A stretch of DNA of 63,681 nt from Halocafeteria seosinensis (Eukaryota > Sar > Bigyra > Bicosoecida). Under the pieces are notes generated by a model that saw only the letters and a program-made list of their open reading frames with translations, was not told the origin of the DNA and made no database searches. The translations under genes were made by a program, and so were the position numbers. The stretch is taken from the NCBI GenBank assembly GCA_001687465.1, contig LVLI01000027.1, forward strand, positions 1 to 63,681, given 5' to 3'. Below are positions 1-10,259 of the stretch, piece after piece. The stretch's first letter is position 1; each line of letters begins with the position of its first letter.

Positions 1-440
1 CTGCGTAGCAGCTTGGGAACGATTTACTTCTTGAGCCGACGACTCGCTCCTCGGTTGATCCCGTGACGACTGGGCCGTGGAGCTACTTGAAGGAGTTCCG
101 GATATCGTGAGTGTTGTCGTGCAAGTTGTGGACGACCTTGGCGCCAGTGACGAAGTCGCTGTGTAGCTGGCATTCTGCGTAGCAGCTTGGGAACGATTTA
201 CTTCTTGAGCCGACGACTCGCTCCTCGGTTGATCCCGTGACGACTGGGCCGTGGAGCTACTTGAAGGAGTTCCGGATATCGTGAGTGTTGTCGTGCAAGT
301 TGTGGACGACCTTGGCCCAGTGACGAAGCGTGTAGCTGGCATTCTGCGTAGCAGCTTGGGAACGATTTACTTCTTGAGCCGACGACTCGCTCCTCGGTTG
401 ATCCCGTGACGACTGGGCCGTGGAGCTACTTGAAGGAGTT
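1..440. repeat. Tandem 174-bp repeat, about 2.5 copies
   Basis: The sequence beginning ctgcgtagcagcttgggaac recurs at 1, 175 and 344. The first interval is exactly 174 bp. The second is 169 bp because of 1-bp and 4-bp gaps around 317-333. The copies are otherwise nearly identical, which points to recent amplification. Confidence 0.9.
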
Positions 441-475
441 AGGTTCAATTCAGTAACGTCCGTGGGAATACTAAG
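1..475 (-). pseudogene. Ser/Thr-rich tandem-repeat coding region, partial, frameshifted
   Basis: The minus strand carries a repeat of 174 nt (58 codons). Copies start at 1 and 175, and a third partial copy lies at 344-440. The encoded unit is rich in Ser, Thr, Ala and Gln and contains a TPSSSSTA core. The two left copies stay open to the window edge. Between the second and third copies two small deletions (1 nt and 4 nt) give a 169-nt spacing, which shifts the frame and leads to a stop at 257. The core resembles the Ser/Thr-rich tail of the GLUG protein at 10260-13268 (ATPSSSSTG), so this is probably the C-terminal end of a paralogue. The gene continues beyond the window. The shift could be a true lesion or an assembly error. 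Confidence 0.5.
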
Positions 476-2760
476 ACCCGGGGCACATCACCTTGTTCAC
501 TCAGATCTTCCACTAGAACGACATTGTTGAGCAGATTCATGAGATCTCCCTTTGCCTACATGGTTCCGAGACGGCGCAATTCCCCCGAAGAATGCTTGGT
601 TTATTCTTGTTACTTGGTACCTGCCAGTAGTGAGCCGCAGCTGCTAAAGGTCAGACCTCAGTACCATTATGACGGTAGAGAGGATTTAAAGAGCATGGAT
701 GCAGCGGAATGAAACAAACCTGCTACTTTGGTATCAGGGAAGACTACATAAGAGTCAGGAGATGAATAAGAATCACAAGGAGTTTTGTCGCATGATGAAC
801 AATCTGGAAAAGCCCTTAAAACAGAGGTGGGAATTGTTCAATAAGAGTCACGAAATAACGTCAGCGGTGAGATGGGACTCACTCCATCTACGAGAGTATC
901 GCAAGCAGCCGCACCGGGTTACACCGTACATCTTACTTACAAAACGGCAAAAGCAGAAATATCGAGAGATTTTTGAAACGTAATAGGTATTCCTTGGCGA
1001 CACGGAGCCCATACCAACTTCAATTGAGTAGGTAAGAATTGATCGTGCAACTCAGTAGACTTAGCACACCAATGAGCTCAGTTGCCCACGTCGGCCACCA
1101 TTAAAGGTGGGACGGTTTTAAACACCAAATAGTTCATTACTCCAATCCTGCAGATATGAGACCCTCAAGTTGCCTCAACCCGCCATCCAGAGGCACTCTC
1201 AGCTGCAGGCCCTGGACCCTAGTTCACAACACAACAACCTAATCTATAGTGTCCCGTTGTAACTATGGATCTTGCCAGGTCCTTCTTGAGCCTGGCCCTT
1301 CATTTTCTCGTACCTTCTTGTACGTGAAACAATAAACACGAAACCGATGCGACAACCGGTAGCATTGTCTTACAGATACCTCGTCACTACAATCACGACG
1401 ACTACGATTCTCATGATGTAGTCCTAGTTGAGGTGGAAAATTGTCATTCTGGAAACAGTTGCGCCTGTGGATTTTACGGATAATGCAAGCACATCCTTTT
1501 CGCCCAAAGTTTACAGATGAGTTTTGCCTTCACTGTGCGGTTCTACGATACCAAAGCGATCGCTACCCGTCACGTATTACAGTGTGTGAGTATTCGGCCA
1601 ACTTCATGGAGCAAGAGGATCCCGACGACATTCTTACAATCTCGCATTTCCGAGGTAGTAGCACTCGCACCATCATGTCGCAAACGCACGTCAGAACTAG
1701 GGCCCGTCAACCGGTCAGACGAGGTCCAGGTAGACTCCCCGGAGGAACAAATTCAAGGAACCCGTCAGTTGCTCGAGGGCGCGGTGCTGGAAGGCCCACA
1801 CGTCAGCTGGATACCGAAGGAAACCCCATCGTCACTCCACCACCTTCTCCACCTCAGCCGAGGTCGATACACTACGAGCAGAACTAGCAGCTCTTGCGTA
1901 CAACTGGAGCATTCAAACGTTTGTTCCAGCGGCCAAAAATAGCGGCTGATACTCTGCACAGAGGTGTGTGCGGAGAGCAATCGAGTGGCTTGACAAAGGC
2001 CATAGCTATTAGGAGATCCTTGAATAAGGAAGAAGATATTGCTGAGTCAGACTAAGTATTACTTAGTTACTGTGTTGTGATTTGTGTGGGGTCCGAGGTG
2101 TGGGGTTTTGTGTGGGGTCACCCGAAAATGTGAATGTACAATGAAATTTTGTGTGGGGTCAACGTCAAAAAATGTGGGGTATTCAACAATTCTCCACAAA
2201 ATTGTTGCCGAAGCAAGAAAGAAGCCTGTAATGCAGCCCATTCAGATTCTTTGGGAGGGTGATATACATAATCACAAACCCCCTGTCGACGGAGACATCT
2301 AGTTCGCGACAAAAACGTCCATGGAGGTCGCCTAGATCGCTCGAAGTCCTCTTGTTGCTCGCGCCAGTATCTTACAACATTTGTTGGCCAAACGTGTAAT
2401 CGGAGGTTCCCCTCGTACACCCACATAGTTGTTGGCTAGTGACTGGAGTTCTCTCGCTGTAGGTATCTTCTTTCTTAAAATTGGAAGTTTTCGACTTGAT
2501 CACCAAGAGTTGCAGCGAAGACAGTAAGATTTTTTAGTGGTGCTTGGTTGGATTCTGCGTCAGTGAAGTCAGGTCGATCAGGATGGAAAAATCCAACAAC
2601 TGCGGGGGTAGTGATGAAATACCACTCCACTCTTTGCACATCAAAATTCTGCGACTGTAAGGCGTTTACCACCTCCATCAAATAACGAACCTTGAAACTG
2701 TGGCTGCTAGACATGGTGATTTGAAAAACCTGCAATTTCTTCTGTACAGTCCCGCATATT
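476..2760. other. Stretch without a recognisable gene
   Basis: Several short plus-strand ORFs lie here: 699-983 (94 codons, charged, no recognised motif) and overlapping frames at 1441-1942 with a proline/arginine-rich end. None resembles a family I know, and ATG, frame and splice signals do not combine into a convincing gene. The region may hold decayed mobile DNA or a gene fragment. A cluster of TGTGGGGT words lies at 2085-2180. Confidence 0.4.
2085..2180 (+). repeat. Cluster of five TGTGGGGT words
   Basis: TGTGGGGT occurs at about 2085, 2099, 2110, 2152 and 2173, separated by AT-rich spacers. It is not a regular telomeric array. It could be a remnant of G-rich repeat or a simple protein-binding cluster; no function is shown. 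Confidence 0.5.
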
Positions 2761-2769
2761 GAATTATCA

Positions 2770-3560
2770 TAGAGCTATCAGGTGTTGAAACGCACGTTCG
2801 AGATAGTTCTTTGATGACAACCTGCCAAAGTCAGGGTCTCTGAATTGGACACATGCTGGAAGGCAGCATCCGTTATTCAGGGTATTGTCGATTGATAACG
2901 TTAGTCCATGGACAATGACACCAAATTGGAAAGATACCGAAAGGCAGAATCTGTAATAGTTAATTGGTTGCATCTCGTGATATCCAACGTTTTCAAGTTG
3001 CATAGATATTGAATCCGGGAATCTGTAATCAGGGACTGTTCGCAGGCACTCATTGTTAGAAATGTTAGCTTAGATCAATGGCGAAATGCAGTGTCTGTGA
3101 TCATAGTTTGCCGATCGTAGGGTTTGTCTAGTGCATACACACCGGACAGATGCTGAAAGACAGAATTCGTTATCGTCAACTGAATACATCCGCGTATGTT
3201 AAGGAATGTTGAAGCCCGTAAATATGTCGCAAAGCGGAGTCGGTGATGGTGGACTGTGTACAGCACTCCATACACAGCGCTTTCAGGTTCGACAAAAGAC
3301 AAAACGCGGAGTCCGTGAGCTGGATCTCCCGCGTCCACTGATATCCAGCATGCTCAAATTCGACAAATGCTGAAACGCTCGTTCTGTGAACACAGGCTCT
3401 AGGTGAAATTCAGTGCACAATTTCCCACGTAGTGACCTCAAGTTGGAGAAATGCAGGTATTCCTCTGCAACTTGGCAGTGTCACGAAGTAACTGCACTAC
3501 CTGTTCAAAACCCTAAGGGCACTGTGAAACACTGATTGCGCTCGAACATCGACGAAGAAT
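2770..3560 (-). pseudogene. Decayed leucine-rich-repeat gene
   Basis: Reading the minus strand in all three frames gives a run of leucine-rich repeats of the type L-T-I-T-D-S-A-F-x-x-L-S-N-L. Fragments include FTERAFQHLSNLSMLDIS (near 3340-3390), LTDSAFCLLSNLKAL and ITDSALRH (near 3230-3320), LTITNSVFQHLSG (near 3150-3190), ITDTAFRH (near 3080-3100) and LTITDSAFRYLSNL (near 2930-2990). The consensus jumps frame several times and stops interrupt it. It therefore looks like an LRR gene broken by indels rather than an intact gene with introns. The missing N-terminus could have carried another domain. Remnants of about eight repeats are visible. Confidence 0.7.
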
Positions 3561-3862
3561 GAAGCTACTTTCACAGCACAACCGAGAATGACCCTTCCTG
3601 TCGAAATTTGGTTGCATTTAATGAATGGTGATGATAGTTATGTAGGGCACCGAAAATGTACAGAGCACGCCAATTCGCTGAGCAGAAAGTGGTATTGGGC
3701 TTTAGCATTCTTTCTAGGGAACGAGTCAACACTTGTACATTCATGACTGGCATCTCATAGCTGCTACAGCACAGTACAACAGCATGGAGAATACCAATCC
3801 CAGCAGCCAGGTTTCTTCTTCGAAGTCTGCGTGACACTTTACGTGGTCCGGAGATACAACTA

Positions 3863-6611
3863 CTAGGAATGAACCACGCACTGATCAGCTATCGCAAGCC
3901 CAGTTTGGTATTTCACACACTGTTCAGTACCGGACAGTTTAAACAAGGTACTGACGAGTCCCTGTGAGCTCCGCAGAATCGCATACAGAGTCCCACCGCA
4001 CTTCGAACGGTAATTATGGACGACAGCCGAATCAACTTCAGATTTCATGCAAAGTTTGTCGCCATCGTATGTCATCGAAAATGGCGTCTCGGATACGCGA
4101 AATTTACGCAGTTTGATCTGGGTGATGTTTCCAGGGGGGAGCAGTGGAGTATTGACAAAACTAAGGATCCCCGGCTCATTCATACGAAGATTCATGTATC
4201 CGTTGACGAGATTTTGCAAGAAACCTCCCGCACCGGCAATAAAATTCAAATGTCCTCCAGTAAGAGTCTCTTTCCATACAAAATAATGCTGCATATCAAT
4301 GTGTGCGTAGGCTGCTTTGAGGATATCGTTGGCTTCAGTGTCGTTACCAAGGGCAAGCCACGCAATGGAATACGCACTATCCCCCGTAAAGTAACCATTT
4401 TGCCTCGTTCGGGGATAATAGTAGAGAAGATCATTCTTTGCAATATTATTGGGCATGCTAAATCCCAAAGGATACTGCAGAAGAGCAACATCTGCTTGAT
4501 TGATCTTCTCACCCCAGTAGCCCTTGAATTCAGGATGGACTGATCCTCCGTCATACAGTTTATCAGACAAGGGTAGATACAAGTTTGATGCAATCTCACT
4601 CCACCAGGAGGAAGCCGTTTTGTTCAGGGCATGGGCCGCTTCCGAGCAGAACATCAATGCTGTTGCTGCTACTCCATTTGTGTATGCCGAATCGTTAACT
4701 ATCAAGGCTGTCTCGTCAGGGGGCTGAACGTTCCAGATGGTGTAGTTTCCCGAACCTTGCTTGCATCCACAGTTTGTTCCTGCTGTGTTGACGCCATGCC
4801 TCAAATTGTGGTTGCTACAACTCGGTTCCGTTCGAGTAAACCTACAAGTCCAGAAGTCACAGGCACCCTTGACGACAGGCCAGGCAACCTCGCTGAGGAA
4901 CTCGTTATCATGGATAGCGTTATACGTCAGCTTCATCGCGTTAGCAATATCCCCGGTGATATGCTGCTCAAACCAGCCTTCAGGATTCGGAAACTGGTCA
5001 CAGCCTATACCAGTATATGCCGATTCCCAAGGAAAGAAAAATCCCTCGAAACCGAATGCTTCAGCTCTTCTGGCTGCTTGACCTGTTCGTTGTAGACGGT
5101 AAACCATCATCTGCTTTGCCATCTTCGGTCTCAGCAATACAATACTGGGCATGACCCAGGTTTCTTGACCCCAAAACCTGTAGTATCAAAGAAAGAGGAT
5201 TGTGGCAATACAATCTGACCAGGAGTTACATATCCATACACTTACGTGTGACCATGATACGCATCGTTTGCAACTCCCCCGGCAGACACACCCCATTGAA
5301 CGAACTCATTCGTGGAAGCGTATATATAGTACAAAGATGCGTTTACGGCAGTGGCAATCGTGTGATTCCCTTCAATCTCGATACCCGCATCCCAGAATCG
5401 GTCCCACTGCATATCATATACTAAAGAGATAAACAAGAGCGCCAAGTTCTCACAGCAAGCATACCTGTTCAAAATGAGAGATCAGTAGGTCATGCGAACT
5501 TTGTTGACTGTAGTTCTTCCAATGATTGATCGACACTTGCAAAGGGTTGTCAATTGTATCAGTGTTGTACACAAATGGGAACGTTGTGTTTTGGCCAGTG
5601 GCAGTAAATTTCAATGGCACCCGGTGCTCATTGCTGCCAGTCGTTTCATCTCGGACTGACCATAGATTCTTTGGAGTAATCCCTATCACTTGCCGAGCGG
5701 GATGACCAGGTAGTTCTGGAAGTTTAGTATAGGCACTCCATACGTCATAACTGTCGTTGCCAGTACTGACTGTACTGCGTGTGTCAGCTGGTTTTCGAGT
5801 GACGTTGACATCCGAGCTGTACTCCGCATCCCACCACCATCTAAGTGTTACATTGCACTTGGCCGAAGGGGTGCCCATTTGCAATGCCTTGGACGACATG
5901 GATTCCGGAAGAGTCTTCACGGTTTCGTCGTCAACGCGATAGCCTTGGTATTCCACAACGAGAAGATCCAACATGTCCGGATTTGCATGAGCATACAAGC
6001 GCTGTTCGATGACCCAATTAAAGCAAGATGGGGTCTGTACGAGTGTGCGATTGTAGAAAACTCCATGCGCAAAGTCTATTCCTCCTGCAACAAACTGGCC
6101 TTCAGGAAGCACCACTTGCACCGGCGAAGGAAGTGCGGCCCGATGGGAAGGAGTGATGTTGTAGAGTCCATTGAAGAGTCCTCCCAAAAAAATCACTGGT
6201 TCAACATGTTCTGCAAATAAGAGCAAGCAAGAAATGAAACGAGATTAACATCATCCAGTCATCCATTGAATTGCACACACTTCCAGTGCGGTCGTGAGAA
6301 CTTACTAAACCATGAGATTTCCGGGAGGGACCCCAGGATTTGTACACCATAATGTCCATTCCCTGCATCATCACCGTGGGTTCGTTTACCCAATATCGAA
6401 ACAATGGCCACAGTGTATTTGGCTTCCACGTACCGACATTGGGAGTAAACCCCGCGGACGGAGTGGAATTCGTCACCGCCATGTCCGATTGCTCCACGCG
6501 CGGTCTCCAATCAGGCGGTATAGACGCATATTCCTCCTCTGTGAGTGCCGACGAGGAGCATGCGGCGAGTGTGACGGACAATAGGGAAAGAAAAAGACCT
6601 CGAAAATGCAT
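3863..6611 (-). CDS. GH65-family glucosidase (PGGHG/ATHL1, acid-trehalase-like), secreted
   Basis: Five exons: 6611-6434, 6362-6306, 6210-5465, 5406-5246 and 5177-3863, giving 818 residues. All junctions are GT-AG and keep phase. The N-terminus is a hydrophobic signal peptide. The body follows the protein-glucosylgalactosylhydroxylysine glucosidase / acid trehalase pattern of glycoside hydrolase family 65. An N-terminal beta-sandwich region reads PNVGNGHYGV and LGGLFNG. The (alpha/alpha)6-barrel landmarks follow: WDRFWDAGIEIEG, HGHTFWGQETWVMPSI, FPWESAYTG, KGACDFW and LNFIAGAGGFLQ. In relatives this family removes glucose from glycosylated collagen or trehalose; the substrate here is unknown. 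The usual FWD motif reads FWG here. Many N-x-S/T sites fit a secretory-pathway enzyme. Family confidence is high; specificity is not known. Confidence 0.9.
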
Positions 6612-6670
6612 GGTAAAGAGCCGGAGGGATCTGGGAGCTCGCACGCCAGGATGGGGATTACAGCGCTCCT

Positions 6671-6677
6671 ATACACA

Positions 6678-6734
<57 letters not shown>
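6671..6734. repeat. (CA)n microsatellite
   Basis: A nearly pure CA/AC dinucleotide tract lies just upstream of the GH65 start codon. It contains one GCGCACAT interruption near its left end. Confidence 0.95.
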
Positions 6735-6735
<1 letters not shown>

Positions 6736-7620
6736 ACTATAATGGCAACACCAGCTCTTTCGTTAGTTCTCCCAATGGTGTCAAAGTGACCTAGACGACG
6801 AAACAAAACAGAAATATACATGTAATGCAATGCAATGGCTGCCACGTGGAACTTCCTTGCCAACAAGTCAAGTTTGGTGCTGGTACCACCCACCGGAAAA
6901 TACCCTTAAGTTTATGCTGGTGGTACCTGGAGCTGATACGTGTTCCATGGCCTACAGTAGAATATAGTGAAAGTGCGTCATCTTCGTTAAGAGTGATGGA
7001 ACTTTTAGGGTTCGCGAGTTATACACCTTGCATGGGTGTACTGTACTGTGTGTTGTACTGTACCGACTACCTGCTCAAAGAGTCAAGGGAACTGTACTGG
7101 TACATGTATTCGGAGTGGGATGATAGCATGATGGGAAAAGGCCTTGTTGCAAATGTTTTCAGACAGGAAACACATGGTTTTGGACCAGCATCTTGGTGCG
7201 TCGGTCCTTCCAGAAAAGCGGGAATGCTCCGAAAATGGCGACTACACACTGACTACAGTAAACTGTATAGACCCCAAGGAGTGGAATGCCAAACCATCAG
7301 ATCACTTAAAGTCCGTGTTGTAGCATCATTGTTAGTAGTACTAAGGTTGGAAACTCCTATATTATTGGTATACGAGAATGCGAGACGATATCAATTCAAC
7401 ATTAGCAATGGCTGGCTTTGCATTTATCATATTGAATGGTTTGTAACGGTATTCAGAAAACCAGGATCATGTCATTCCACACACTGTTCACCGTGTTACG
7501 CAACAAGTACATTGTACAGACTAATGGGAAAGATGGCTTCATATGTTACTCTGTTCGTCTCTTACGTCGACTCAAATCGATTTTCACACTGTTCAGTTGC
7601 CTACGTGGGCTTGTAAGCTC
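6735..7620. other. Gene-free stretch between the GH65 and ankyrin genes
   Basis: A long open frame of about 260 codons runs on the plus strand at 6825-7616. It has biased Cys/Tyr/Val content from GTACTGTAC-type repeats near 7040-7075, resembles no family I know, and has no splice or domain support. I regard it as chance. The segment is the 5' flank of the GH65 gene and the 3' flank of the ankyrin gene. Confidence 0.4.
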
Positions 7621-9147
7621 CTAAATCACGGTAGTGCAGCTACTACTGTAGTGCTCTGCACCACATGCGTTTTCCCTTTCATCTTTCGCACCCCCGACAT
7701 GCTCCAAATATCCAGCGATCCAGTCATATCCGTTGGAAATTGCAATATCATGGGGTTTTCTATTCCCGTCGTCTTCGCTTGATTGCATTTCGACCTCGGC
7801 ACACGTCCCTTCGATCAAGTACTGCACGACTTCAAAATGACCCCAGTGACAAGCCAACATCAATGGGGTGTATTGTGTTGGGTTACGAGCCCGCTCATTG
7901 ACAGCAGCACCACCTTCTCGAACCAAATATCTCGCTGCTTTGTGGTGTCCATGCTTGCATGCCATCATCAATGGAGACAGGCCACTGTTCTCTTCCAAGA
8001 AATTCACTGTTTGTTGCTGTTGCGTGGCTTTCTCTGCCATATATCTCACCAATTCGTGATCTCCATTTTGACACGCAGCCATCATCCCTTTGCGAAAGTG
8101 GGCCAACAGAAGAGGCGTGTTCCATATTTCGTCCCCACAGCATACAAGCATGAATTCAACAACATCAATGCTTCCCCATGAACACGCAATGTACAAGGAA
8201 GTCATCCCGTCGGACGTCGCATCAACCTTACAAAGGGACGCACCCCCTTTTTTTACAAGTGTCCAAGCAACCATGGCACAGTTATATTCAGCAGCCACCA
8301 TCAGAGGAGTCCGTCCATCTCCTTCACGAGGAATATCCACATCGAGCCCCTCGTCGAGCAATAACTCGAGACAATCGATAGAATCTGCGCGAGCCGCCAG
8401 ATGCAGCAGACTTTCGCCATTTCCAACGCGAGGGGAAATATGGCCGCAACAGGCTTTATGACCGGAAATGTGATTACGAATCAGGTTTGGATCGCGGAAC
8501 GCGATACCCAGGTGATTCATTTGACAAGGGGTCAAATGCACTGGCTCCATTGACGACTTGTCAAGCTGAACGCGATCGGTGACAATGTGTTCGTCCTCTT
8601 CCTCTCTTCGAGAAAGCTTGCTTTGCACACGAAGCCTTTCTAGCGTTTGATTCCATAATGTCTTGTCATCAAGAAGACTGCCTATCACGAGAAAGTTGAC
8701 CGGACCGAGATCAGGACAAGTCTGCCCGAGATTATTCCAGAGTGTTCTCACAACATCAGCACTCTGAATGCTGATGAAGCAATGCTCCAAAAGAAGAGCA
8801 ATGCGATCCTTCTCAGATGCTTGCTTTACAGTATGGGAAAGTGAGTCCCTAAAGTTGCTGCACGCTCTAACCGCAACACGTTTCAGAGTAGTCTCTCCTG
8901 GTTTTGCTCTGCTCGTAGCAATGCAGTTGTGCCTCTTGTGGTGGATAGCTGTTTGACCGTTGTTCTCCGTAATATCAAAAGGGATGAAATGAGCCTCCTT
9001 TCTTGCAGCGAGTGTGGTAACATCCTCCTGAGACTTTGCTCTAGTTACCTGATGTTGGAGGAATCCTAACGTTGCCGTTGGGCTGCTCCGATTCTGATTC
9101 CCTTCAAGAGTAGGAGGAGCGGAATTCCCATGAGGCGAATTTCGCAT
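7621..9147 (-). CDS. Ankyrin-repeat protein
   Basis: A single uninterrupted frame of 508 codons starts at the ATG at 9147. Roughly the first 230 residues have no recognised domain: they are basic and polar with some hydrophobic helices. From about residue 240 the protein is a run of ankyrin repeats: SLLHLAARADSIDCLELLL, GRTPLMVAAEYN, GMTSLYIACSWGSIDVVEFML, GLSPLMMACKHGHHKAARYLV and YTPLMLACHWGHFEVVQYLI. Ankyrin arrays mediate protein binding; the partner is unknown. There is no signal peptide, so it is probably cytosolic or nuclear. An upstream exon cannot be excluded, but none is needed. Confidence 0.85.
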   Translation of the reverse strand: MRNSPHGNSAPPTLEGNQNRSSPTATLGFLQHQVTRAKSQEDVTTLAARKEAHFIPFDITENNGQTAIHHKRHNCIATSRAKPGETTLKRVAVRACSNFRDSLSHTVKQASEKDRIALLLEHCFISIQSADVVRTLWNNLGQTCPDLGPVNFLVIGSLLDDKTLWNQTLERLRVQSKLSRREEEDEHIVTDRVQLDKSSMEPVHLTPCQMNHLGIAFRDPNLIRNHISGHKACCGHISPRVGNGESLLHLAARADSIDCLELLLDEGLDVDIPREGDGRTPLMVAAEYNCAMVAWTLVKKGGASLCKVDATSDGMTSLYIACSWGSIDVVEFMLVCCGDEIWNTPLLLAHFRKGMMAACQNGDHELVRYMAEKATQQQQTVNFLEENSGLSPLMMACKHGHHKAARYLVREGGAAVNERARNPTQYTPLMLACHWGHFEVVQYLIEGTCAEVEMQSSEDDGNRKPHDIAISNGYDWIAGYLEHVGGAKDERENACGAEHYSSSCTTVI

Positions 9148-10259
9148 CGGCTGCTTACGGCAGAATCTTTGGTACGGCTCCCTGAGACATACCGGTAGCG
9201 GTGCGCTGAACGACGAAAGGGTTGAGTGCCTCGCGACTTGGCACTACACTACACACCAGATTATACGTGAAAACAGCTGAGACAATAGACACCGAATGCA
9301 AAGTATCCAAGAGGTCTCCTGTTTCTGCGTTTCCCTTTCGTTCTTATCAGTCCCAAGAAAAAGGAATGGATTTCTTATATCGTATATTTGTTCTTGGCCG
9401 AACAGACGGGCAGCCTTTAGCACAATATACACGCACGCCGTCAATCGCGATAGCTCGTTCAACAAGCCTTCCAACATGAAAGGACCAAAAAAAATCAACA
9501 GCCAACAGTACATACACACTGTGCTGAAGTTGAATACACACACACTTGTAGACAGTAACTTTTTCTGGGTCGCCTTAAAGTCTTGTGAAGGATATAATTG
9601 AAGATCGCCACCACCTTGGAATCGTGTCTCCTTCCCTCCAACATACGGGTCCGTGCCCCCTTTGGCGGTCCAAACTTTTTCTAAATAGACTCAAAAATTC
9701 AAGTAAAAGGACCACGTCGCAGGTCGTCGGCTTCAACAGGCTGCTTCAACAGTTGGATCCTGAGCAAAAACGAGTGTTGAAGTTGCTTGCAATCTCGTGT
9801 CGTCACCAAGCGACACTTCCTATTCTGTACTACTACCTGGAGGGTGCCACATCCTGCGGCTAAGGCCCTAAGGATATCAACACACTGTGTGTCCTGTCCC
9901 TTCACTTCGGCTACAGGAGATTCAGCAGCATAATTTCAATTACACTCCTCACGTGGACAAGCACTTGCAATGGCCGACGGTGGTCTGTGTCACTCTGTGA
10001 TCATTTGGCTTCCACTGGAGACAAAGTTCAAGTTGGACAACAGCTAAACTGTATCGAGACTTACGACACAGAGCTTCCAAACTCCGGTGAAGTTCTGGCA
10101 GAAAATTATATTAATTCTTTGCCACTTACGACACTGGTGGGCTTTGTTCCGCCATCTGATACCTATATTCACTCTTCCCTTCCACTAGTTACATGAATTC
10201 AATCGGATCTCCAGTACAAAAGCAAGGCTGTGTTCGAGCTTGCGAATAACAAATTTGAA
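9148..10259. other. Intergenic stretch, no gene seen
   Basis: Only short frames of fewer than 100 codons without recognisable motifs occur, on both strands. The segment is the 5' flank of the ankyrin gene and the 3' flank of the GLUG gene. Confidence 0.5.

Noticed and set aside
1441..1942. Overlapping plus-strand ORFs with a Pro/Arg-rich end
   Set aside because: They might be a transposon or gene remnant, but no motif supports a call and one frame starts with TTG; left as an unassigned stretch.
4016..4543. A 175-codon frame opposite the GH65 gene
   Set aside because: It is antisense to a clear conserved coding exon and has no recognisable motif.
6203..6311. A two-exon model for the GH65 N-terminus with a GTTTAG donor at 6310
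   Set aside because: A model with two canonical introns (GTACGT at 6433 and GTAAGT at 6305) restores the family motif PNVGNGHYGV and keeps phase, so the weaker donor was dropped.
6825..7616. A 263-codon plus-strand frame
   Set aside because: Composition follows local GTACTGTAC-type repeats. There are no domains, splice sites or family resemblance, and it is within what chance allows.
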